Source of the DNA: Candidatus Methanoperedens sp. | Lineage (GTDB): Archaea > Halobacteriota > Methanosarcinia > Methanosarcinales > Methanoperedenaceae | Direction of reading: 5' to 3' | DNA: 19,495 nt | NCBI GenBank assembly: GCA_023249275.1 | Contig: JAHFCV010000019.1 | Span: forward strand, 1-19,495 | Part shown: one piece after another, positions 13,807-19,495 of the stretch | Layout: each line of letters begins with the position of its first letter | How positions within the stretch are numbered: the stretch's first letter is position 1 | Position numbers and translations under genes: made by a program | The notes under the pieces: model-generated | The model's input: only the letters and a program-made list of their open reading frames with translations | The model's database searches: none | Told to the model about the DNA's origin: nothing

Positions 13807-14721
13807 TTAATAATCAAACAAACTGGATTGTGATTTTCCATCAGATTCTTTTGTATCATCAGCAAAATCCATTAATGAATGAACTTTATAATATTGGCGC
13901 ACCCAATCTTCATTCTTCCATTTCTCGATATCATCTTTAACTTTCAATAAAAAATCTTTTCCTAAAGGATGTTGTGAGCAAGAAATCATATAATATAAAG
14001 GATGATTTGCGGTACTTTCAACAAAAACCAATGGGATTACATAGTCATATTCTTTTTCTAAGTTGGTAACATACAAATTTAGCAATCCTTCTCTAGATTT
14101 TACATTATCTTTTTTCCATTTCCTCCAAACTTCCTTCCATTCTTCCGACCCATAAAATTGTGTATTAACATCACAGATAGATTTAGATTTAGCATCTGGT
14201 TTATCTAAAAATCCCGCATTCTGTTTTATTCCTTTAATTGGAAAATTAATTATCAATTCCGGTTTTCTTAAAAACCCATCTTTTTTTCTCAAATAAGAGT
14301 GATTTGAAATTTTAATTATTGTGTCCCATCGAAGTTGCTTTGGTGCATCAGGATCTATGAAACCTATGCTAAATTTATAATTGATGATATGCCCTAAGAT
14401 TCGATTAATCTCTGAATTCGAGTCCCCATGCAGAATAATAACATTAGGATATTGCTCAAGTGGCAATAATTCTCTTAATTTTTTGACGTTTTCATTATCA
14501 TATTCCATTATAACGCATTTAATCTGTTTTTGATTATTTGCAGCAATTAGCGCAGATCCATCTTCTTCCACTCCATCTTCAAATAGAATTCTGCCTTCTC
14601 CTCCATGTGTTTCAAAATATTGAACATCTGGATATATAGTACTACACATATAGAGGTATCTTCTCAAAAGTCGTAATTTTATTCTCGAATGATGTTTCCA
14701 AATCCTTTGTTCTTCTGGCAT
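13807..14721 (-). CDS. tcmP: Three-Cys-motif partner protein TcmP-like
   Basis: The TcmP family is named for being found next to proteins with a three-cysteine (CxxxCxxC) motif; its function is not settled, but the fold is methyltransferase-like. The product has 304 residues. The family landmarks are a basic start (WKHHSRIKLRLLRRYL), a glycine motif THGGEGR (38-44) where relatives have DGFAGPG, GSALIA (55-60), a segment VIMEYDNENVKKL, FIDPDAPKQLRWDTII and LIINFPIKGIKQNAGF. The order matches TcmP, though the glycine motif is divergent. GAGGTTA precedes the ATG. It follows the radical SAM gene by 12 bp on the same strand, so the two form one unit. By eye both are AT-rich compared with the flanking metabolic genes. 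Confidence 0.7.
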   Translation of the reverse strand: MPEEQRIWKHHSRIKLRLLRRYLYMCSTIYPDVQYFETHGGEGRILFEDGVEEDGSALIAANNQKQIKCVIMEYDNENVKKLRELLPLEQYPNVIILHGDSNSEINRILGHIINYKFSIGFIDPDAPKQLRWDTIIKISNHSYLRKKDGFLRKPELIINFPIKGIKQNAGFLDKPDAKSKSICDVNTQFYGSEEWKEVWRKWKKDNVKSREGLLNLYVTNLEKEYDYVIPLVFVESTANHPLYYMISCSQHPLGKDFLLKVKDDIEKWKNEDWVRQYYKVHSLMDFADDTKESDGKSQSSLFDY

Positions 14722-14733
14722 TAACCTCAGATA

Positions 14734-15687
14734 CTAAAAAATACAGTTGCACCTAATCTTCCTATAATCCAACCCTATCTTTTCCCACATCTCAACGGTT
14801 TCCTTGCATAACGCAACCTTTGAATAACCATAATTACTTTTAAGATAATCAATAAGCAGTGAGTACATTTCGTACCTTTTTTCATAATCAATTTTTTTGC
14901 CCCAATTTGATTTTTCAGAGAGGAATTTTACCCATGTCTTATCTTTCGAGTTATTTATCGTGCTCTGAAGCCCTCTAAGGGAACCGAGGGTGATTCTCTC
15001 AGGAGTAAATCGCTCAAATATCATATTTACAAGCTTTGTATAATGCTTATCCCATTCAAAAACAGGAACCATCGGGTCGATTCTAATTCTTGTTTCATAT
15101 CCCGCTTCACTCACCTTTCTTGCAGCTTCAATCCGTTCTTCCACCTGTGGAGCTTTTTCCCACTTTTTTGATACTGCAGGAGCATTCATACTAAAACTTA
15201 CAATAACATTCCTATGCTCATCGATTTTCAATAAATTTTCAACATCATTTGACTTCGTTAAGAAAAGCACTTTATGCTTTTTTTGAGCTTCAAACAGGGG
15301 TATGATGAATTTTGAAAAAGGGTCGTGAGAATTCTCAGACAATAAAGAATCACTTAATTCGCCTGTATTCAATACTTCAGGAAGAGAACCGTTATTCAAA
15401 AAGGTGCTGACATGCTCTTTCACTTTAAAACGGTCTTTTTGCCTAGGCTGTTTTCCAGTAAACCTGAATGTCCCCTGCAAAAAACACCATGCACAGTCGT
15501 AAGCACATCCATTCGCCCATTTTAATTCCAAAAAATGAGGGCAGATAACATCGGTCTTTTTCTCAGGCAACGGGGTTTTTTCAAATCTGCAAATTATCGA
15601 GCCATCCCCAACTCTCTGGACGAGACTTTTTTTAGAACCGTCTATCGTCGGATACACTTGCTTTTTTATCTGCATTACTTGTTCCAT
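14734..15687 (-). CDS. Radical SAM protein, spore photoproduct lyase-like (SPL family)
   Basis: The product has 317 residues. Cys61, Cys65 and Cys68 in ANGCAYDCAWCFLQG form the CxxxCxxC motif that binds a [4Fe-4S] cluster and SAM. The context GC.Y.C.WC.LQG is like SplB (GCxyxCxYCYLQ), the enzyme that repairs spore photoproduct in DNA. Later parts fit the same barrel: NTGELSDS (after strand 2), VLFLTKS, VIVSFSMNAP, IRIDPMVPVFEW and ITLGSLRG. The C-terminus ends in CNCIF, a cysteine pair that could serve in a second site. In archaea without spores the substrate is probably something other than spore photoproduct. AGGAT stands 9 nt before the ATG, and a TATA-like ATATATTTA lies upstream. It starts the unit completed by the TcmP-like gene. 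Confidence 0.75.
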   Translation of the reverse strand: MEQVMQIKKQVYPTIDGSKKSLVQRVGDGSIICRFEKTPLPEKKTDVICPHFLELKWANGCAYDCAWCFLQGTFRFTGKQPRQKDRFKVKEHVSTFLNNGSLPEVLNTGELSDSLLSENSHDPFSKFIIPLFEAQKKHKVLFLTKSNDVENLLKIDEHRNVIVSFSMNAPAVSKKWEKAPQVEERIEAARKVSEAGYETRIRIDPMVPVFEWDKHYTKLVNMIFERFTPERITLGSLRGLQSTINNSKDKTWVKFLSEKSNWGKKIDYEKRYEMYSLLIDYLKSNYGYSKVALCKETVEMWEKIGLDYRKIRCNCIF

Positions 15688-15786
15688 TTACTTAAATCCT
15701 GATAAATATATCTAAGTAATTATCATGGTACATCGTATATACAACTATAGTAAGCGGGGTGAAAGTATTCGTTCTTAATTATCGTA

Positions 15787-15816
15787 TCTGCGTTTATCCG
15801 CATTCATCTGCGGTTT
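15787..15816. repeat. Copy of the TCATCTGCG repeat family
   Basis: CTGCGTTTATCCGCATTCAT then CTGCGGTTTA resembles the third unit between trpE and trpG. It fills most of the gap between the radical SAM unit and the oxidoreductase gene. Confidence 0.6.
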
Positions 15817-15824
15817 AATAATTT

Positions 15825-17165
15825 TCACTTTTCCTTCTCCAGCTTCCTCACCGCAAAATCCGCAGCCTTATTCAGCACATCATAATTCTCAGCAAGCATC
15901 GGGCAGTAAGCCATCTCAGTCTGGCTGAGAGCATAAACATCCATCCCGCACCTTATCGCAAGAGAGAGCACATTTATGCGCGCCCCCGCGCCCTCACCCA
16001 CAGACTGCCCCCCGAGCAATTTTCCGGTCTTTGCATCCGCTATAATTTTTACTGAAATGTCCTTTGCGCCAGGATAGTATTCAGGCTTGTTCTTCCCGTG
16101 CGCCTTCCCTGATATTACCTTATACCCCGCAGAGCCGGCGAAGAACTCATTAAAACCAGTAGCTGCAACCTCAAGCTCTCCTATCAGGGAAACAAAAGTG
16201 CCCAGCGCCCCTTCATACATATCATACCCGCCTGCTGCGTTCGTTCCAGCCACCATTCCCTGCCTGTATGCGGCGGAGGAGAGCTGCATCATCGTTGGTC
16301 TGTGATTGATAAGGCTCACAGTCTCTATGCAGTCCCCGATGGCATAGATGTCTTTAATATTGGTCTCCATCCTTTCATTTGTTTTGATGCCCCATTTTCC
16401 TATCTCCACTCCCGCATTTTTCACCATGTCAAGATTCGCCCTGACGCCAGAAGCAAGAACAACCATATCAGTCACGATGGTGTCGTCTCCTACTGAAACA
16501 GATTCTACAGGCGAGCCGTTTATGCTGTTCACAGTTTTATTTAACATCAATTTTATCAGTCTTTTATCAAGCGATTGTTCCACCATTTTTGCCATATCCT
16601 TATCAAGAGCGCGAGGGAGGGCATAAGCGAGCATCTCCACCACAGTGACCTCAAACCCTTTCTCCCTTAAAGCGACAGCTATCTCAAGCCCGATAGGACC
16701 GGCGCCGACCACAACCGCTTTTTTTGCCTTTTTAGCAAATTCAATGATTTTTTTGGCGCTATCAATATCATGAAGAACGAAAACCCCTTTACCGATGTTT
16801 TCTTTTGCTCCTTTTATCGGGGGAACGAAAGGCTCTGCTCCCGAAGCAATGATGAGTGAGTCGTAAGGAACTTTCATGACCTCGCCTGATATCAGGTTCT
16901 TTACCGTGACTGTTTTCTCAGCCTGAGATATTGATTGCGCTTCGTGTGAAAGGAGTTTTGTTATTTGCTTATCCTCGGGCAGGGAGAATTTCAGGTTCTC
17001 AAGACTTACAATTCCTTCTATCGCAAAAGGCATGCCGCAGGGGGAAAACATCTCGTATGGTCTTTTCTCTATAATGGTGATTAAAGCCAGAGGGTCGGTT
17101 CTCCGTATCGCCAGGGATGCTGCAAACCCCCCGCTTCCAAGTCCTATTATTACTATGTTTGTCAT
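15825..17165 (-). CDS. FAD-dependent pyridine nucleotide-disulfide oxidoreductase (NADH oxidase / CoA-disulfide reductase family)
   Basis: The product has 446 residues. It has an FAD-binding IVIIGLGSGGFAA (4-16), a single redox cysteine Cys43 in FSPCGMPFAI at the place where NADH oxidases and CoA-disulfide reductases keep theirs, the NAD-binding VVVGAGPIGLEIAVALREKG, the FAD motif YAIGDCIE, and a C-terminal dimerisation domain with MAYCPMLAENYD. A single cysteine rather than a CxxxxC pair fits the persulfide/CoA-disulfide/NADH-oxidase group rather than glutathione or lipoamide reductase. The exact electron acceptor (oxygen, CoA-disulfide, polysulfide) cannot be read from the sequence. The start at 17165 gives the usual MTNIVIIG N-terminus. 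It is divergent from the 60-residue gene. Confidence 0.9.
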   Translation of the reverse strand: MTNIVIIGLGSGGFAASLAIRRTDPLALITIIEKRPYEMFSPCGMPFAIEGIVSLENLKFSLPEDKQITKLLSHEAQSISQAEKTVTVKNLISGEVMKVPYDSLIIASGAEPFVPPIKGAKENIGKGVFVLHDIDSAKKIIEFAKKAKKAVVVGAGPIGLEIAVALREKGFEVTVVEMLAYALPRALDKDMAKMVEQSLDKRLIKLMLNKTVNSINGSPVESVSVGDDTIVTDMVVLASGVRANLDMVKNAGVEIGKWGIKTNERMETNIKDIYAIGDCIETVSLINHRPTMMQLSSAAYRQGMVAGTNAAGGYDMYEGALGTFVSLIGELEVAATGFNEFFAGSAGYKVISGKAHGKNKPEYYPGAKDISVKIIADAKTGKLLGGQSVGEGAGARINVLSLAIRCGMDVYALSQTEMAYCPMLAENYDVLNKAADFAVRKLEKEK

Positions 17166-17212
17166 GATTTATAGTATTCATTAATGGCAAACTAATTATA
17201 GCTTTTCGCCTG

Positions 17213-17395
17213 ATGGGGGTTATCTCGAATCTTTCGAAGCAGTACGGGATTTATGCTTATGCCGGGGATGTGCTTGGCTACCTTGACGGGGCTGCGAGGG
17301 CTCTTGAGGCTGTGGAGTTGATTGCGGAGAGCTATGGGAAGAAGGAGCTGGGTGAGAAGGCGAGGGAGTTGAGGGAGAGGATGGAAGGAGGATAA
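17213..17395 (+). CDS. Small helical protein, unknown (60 aa)
   Basis: The frame looks coding: an alanine/leucine-rich helix pair (YLDGAARALEAVELIAES, KELGEKARELRERME) with heptad-like spacing and a regular use of G or C at third positions. No family is recognised. A TATA-like CTAATTATA lies about 25 bp upstream and there is no Shine-Dalgarno, so the message may be leaderless. It ends 10 bp before the convergent end of the Yip1-like gene. Confidence 0.5.
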   Translation: MGVISNLSKQYGIYAYAGDVLGYLDGAARALEAVELIAESYGKKELGEKARELRERMEGG

Positions 17396-17405
17396 AAACT
17401 ATAAT

Positions 17406-18650
17406 CTACTGCCGCCTCTTATCGATAATCGTCATGGTTCCCCAAGTCCAAGGGTCGTGATTATTTGCATCTGGTGGGAAGATGCCACCGGATTCCATAT
17501 CAGCAAGGTCTATTATTGAAAAGCCGAGTTCGGTGGGGTATCTGTCGATATGAATATCATATTTGTTTTCCGAATACATGGGTATCTTCCACTCGAGTGT
17601 CCGCTTATCGTCTATGTTGGCAGCGGAGATTGCGGAATGAGAGCGTTGATAAAAACTATCTACACGACCGTTGCTTAGATTGAAGTCTGGCTTGCTCCCG
17701 TCCTGCTCGAAACGTATTGTTATATTTTCGCCCCGTGCAGGATAAGCAGACCATTCCATCAGGATATAGATGTATTCGAAATCATGCTTTGTGGTGATAG
17801 CATAGTATTTTCCCTTGGATTCTATGGAGATTTTTTCCCCTTCATACCATTTGTCCTCTTCAGTAACGGTGCCGTCTATTTGAGGGGGTGAGCCGGCATA
17901 GGTTGTAATCCTGTACTTTTCAGGATTCGGCGTGGTATAATTTTCGTAGCTAGGAGTTATATGGGGTGTGGAGTAAGGTGTGGGGTAGGGTGTAGGCGAA
18001 TAGCTGGCAGGGGTAGTTATGCTGTACTGATAAAGCAAAACCGTACCAATAACGAGAACCATGCTAATAAAAGCATAAATAAAAAGCTGTATCATGAGCG
18101 CTGCAAACGCCCTGCCTCCTGATATTTCCGAAGTTACGGAGATTCCTACCACTAAGATGTAAAATATGTAAAGTACACTGGCAAACAAACCCAGCATCGG
18201 GAGGATTGCAACCAGCAGCGCTGCAAAGCTCTTCAGGGAGGCTGCTGCTGTCATAATGACCACAAAGAGCCAGGCAAAATTAATGGGAGAAAAAGAGTAG
18301 CAGATAACCTTGAATGTCTGGTTGAATTTATCATTTCCTTTGACTATCAGGACTGCAAGATGCATCGAACCAATATGTACAGTAAAGAATAGGACTGCAA
18401 GGATTAGATAAAAAACGACCAGTTCTCTAAAGAACAAACTCGCTACAGTAAGGACATTCGAAGCTTCTGAGAGAAAGAAAAATCCAAGAAAAGATCCAGC
18501 AACATAAATGACGTTGGAGATGAGCATGTAAGCAAAGGGCTTTGAATAGTTCTTGTCTTCGCCTTTTATCTCCTCGAAAAATTTGCGGGGTGATTTTATG
18601 CTTGCGAGGGTGATTCTTGCGTATTCTCGCGGGTAATTGCTTATGTTCAG
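17406..18650 (-). CDS. Yip1-like membrane protein fused to a DOMON/CBM9-like domain
   Basis: From the first ATG (18527) the protein has 373 residues, but the frame stays open 41 codons further to a CTG at 18650, eight bases after a perfect AGGAGG (18659-18664). The extra residues (NISNYPREYARITLASIK, then SPRKFFEEIKGE) are what a Yip1 domain has just before its first helix, so the ATG start would cut the domain. About five or six hydrophobic helices follow, then a Pro/Thr/Ser-rich linker (about 218-245) and a C-terminal domain opening PPQIDGTVTEEDKWYEGE with KHDFEYIYILMEW later, resembling the CBM9/DOMON beta-sandwich that binds sugars or haem. The linker and domain probably lie outside the cell. 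The ligand is unknown. Confidence 0.8.
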   Translation of the reverse strand: MNISNYPREYARITLASIKSPRKFFEEIKGEDKNYSKPFAYMLISNVIYVAGSFLGFFFLSEASNVLTVASLFFRELVVFYLILAVLFFTVHIGSMHLAVLIVKGNDKFNQTFKVICYSFSPINFAWLFVVIMTAAASLKSFAALLVAILPMLGLFASVLYIFYILVVGISVTSEISGGRAFAALMIQLFIYAFISMVLVIGTVLLYQYSITTPASYSPTPYPTPYSTPHITPSYENYTTPNPEKYRITTYAGSPPQIDGTVTEEDKWYEGEKISIESKGKYYAITTKHDFEYIYILMEWSAYPARGENITIRFEQDGSKPDFNLSNGRVDSFYQRSHSAISAANIDDKRTLEWKIPMYSENKYDIHIDRYPTELGFSIIDLADMESGGIFPPDANNHDPWTWGTMTIIDKRRQ

Positions 18651-18658
18651 GGCGTTTT

Positions 18659-18664
18659 CCTCCT
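18659..18664 (-). promoter_or_regulatory. Perfect Shine-Dalgarno AGGAGG before a CTG codon
   Basis: AGGAGG ends 8 nt before CTG 18650, the best spacing and strongest match of any ribosome binding site in the window. No ATG, GTG or TTG stands at the proper distance in any frame, and the CTG is in frame with the Yip1-like gene. Confidence 0.6.
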
Positions 18665-18704
18665 TTTGATGTCGATGCTATATTGGGATATATGTTTGAC
18701 CCAC

Positions 18705-18717
18705 TGCCATAATGGCA
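18705..18717. promoter_or_regulatory. 13-bp dyad TGCCAT-A-ATGGCA
   Basis: Perfect 6-bp arms about 55 bp upstream of the CTG start. It could be an operator for the Yip1-like gene. Confidence 0.25.
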
Positions 18718-18777
18718 TCGGTAATCTATTCTAGGGTTGCATTCCGTTGTAACTGTTACATTTGGCTATCTGTTATT

Positions 18778-19200
18778 CTAAGAAATCCCATATCCTTCCT
18801 CAACTGTAAATTGATGCCAGCCGTTAGTGACGTTCACGCCGCTGAGCCTGAGAACCCGCACTCTATCACTATCTCCGGCATGCAAACTAATGATAAACCG
18901 TTGGGTCTGATTTGCAGTTGAATTTACAAAAATCCAACTTTTCATTATTGTTTTTCCCATTTCATCGTAAGTCTGGTTTGTCATGCTCAATGTCTTGTTT
19001 GCCCTTATCTCAGCACCACTTTCTTTATAACTTTTTGAAAAATCAATCTCTACTTCTTCATTTGCTATAATCTTTATTGCCGGACCTTTATCTGTTTCTA
19101 TAATTTCTAATACTGCACTACCTTTGGGAAATCTTGGTTCAACATTCATTACTTGATCAATCTCCCCAGACGTATTGTCTATTGCTAGAGGGAAGATCAT
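18778..19200 (-). CDS. Sequon-rich protein without signal peptide, unknown (140 aa)
   Basis: I do not recognise a family. The product is beta-rich in character and carries many N-glycosylation sequons (NTS, NKT, NQT, NST, NVT), like an exported surface protein, yet it begins MIFPLAIDNTSGE with no hydrophobic signal. The frame is open only 10 codons further upstream. A TATATATATGG stretch lies about 28-38 bp before the ATG and could be a promoter for a leaderless message. It may therefore be a whole gene or the remaining C-terminal part of a longer exported protein. Confidence 0.5.
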   Translation of the reverse strand: MIFPLAIDNTSGEIDQVMNVEPRFPKGSAVLEIIETDKGPAIKIIANEEVEIDFSKSYKESGAEIRANKTLSMTNQTYDEMGKTIMKSWIFVNSTANQTQRFIISLHAGDSDRVRVLRLSGVNVTNGWHQFTVEEGYGIS

Positions 19201-19303
19201 TGTAGTTTCAGAATCTTCGACAGGCCATATATATACTTAACTTCGCCACCTACGGCTAAGTAAAACGTATTTTTATCACCTTATACAATTTGCCAGATGG
19301 CTT

Positions 19304-19495
19304 TTACCAGCGTAATTTCAGACTATCATCATCATATTTTTTGATAAAATCCCCTAAAATGCTGATCACTTCACTCGAAATATTTGACAGTACTGTAAAT
19401 TTGAAGGCATTTGGAGGATATGCCACGGTAAGTGTCAAATTGTTAAGGAATTTCCTGAGTAACCTTATGTCTCTAACTACTGGTTTCTTAGCCAA
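19304..19495 (-). CDS. Partial ORF at window edge, unknown
   Basis: The last 63 codons of a minus-strand frame that runs off the right edge. Residues include RDIRLLRKFLNNLTLTVAYP and a C-terminal helix ISSEVISILGDFIKKYDDD. The first codon is TTG, which could be internal. No family is recognised. Confidence 0.4.
   Translation of the reverse strand: MAKKPVVRDIRLLRKFLNNLTLTVAYPPNAFKFTVLSNISSEVISILGDFIKKYDDDSLKLRW

Overview
The window looks like chromosomal DNA from a methanogen-related euryarchaeon of the Methanosarcinales kind. An ANME-2d / Methanoperedens-like organism is possible, but that is a guess from overall feel and repeat content. Archaeal identity is secure: it carries L7Ae, S28e, L24e, aIF5B and the archaeal-type phosphoglycerate mutase ApgM, and its promoters have TATA boxes.

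Layout. (1) 1-876: AT-rich, hairpin-rich DNA with a short ORF resembling part of a phage portal protein, ending 12 bp from the 3' end of trpG. (2) 889-5635, minus strand: a tryptophan operon read trpD, a methyltransferase-like gene, trpF, trpE, trpG. trpE and trpG are pushed apart by 268 bp of degenerate 'ATCCGTG' repeats. (3) 5636-5880: a compact control region with a repeat-derived leader holding a 47-codon ORF, four TGTACA-like hexamers at exact 10-bp spacing, and a palindromic TATA element that could serve both directions. (4) 5880-8096, plus strand: a membrane-anchored, sequon-rich protein, then L7Ae, S28e, L24e and Ndk. (5) 8239-12005: aIF5B, a tail-anchored small protein, ApgM and a SemiSWEET-like transporter. 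(6) 12084-13788: pyrD and pyrK, joined by a second copy of the trp leader repeat that supplies a 24-codon ORF overlapping both genes through ATGA junctions. (7) 13807-15687, minus: a two-gene AT-rich cassette of an SPL-like radical SAM protein and a TcmP-like partner. (8) 15825-17165, minus: a flavin disulfide-reductase/NADH-oxidase family protein. (9) 17213-19495: a 60-residue protein, a Yip1-like membrane protein fused to a DOMON/CBM9-like domain whose real start seems to be a CTG codon, a sequon-rich 140-residue protein, and a partial ORF at the edge.

How it fits together. TrpD, TrpF and TrpE/TrpG cover three steps of tryptophan synthesis (trpC, trpB and trpA are not here). PyrD/PyrK perform the dihydroorotate oxidation step of pyrimidine synthesis. 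The ribosomal/Ndk/aIF5B block is a translation housekeeping cluster. The most interesting signals are the shared mobile-looking leader repeat in front of trpD and pyrK, the periodic TRP-box-like operator, the radical SAM-TcmP pair, and the CTG start.
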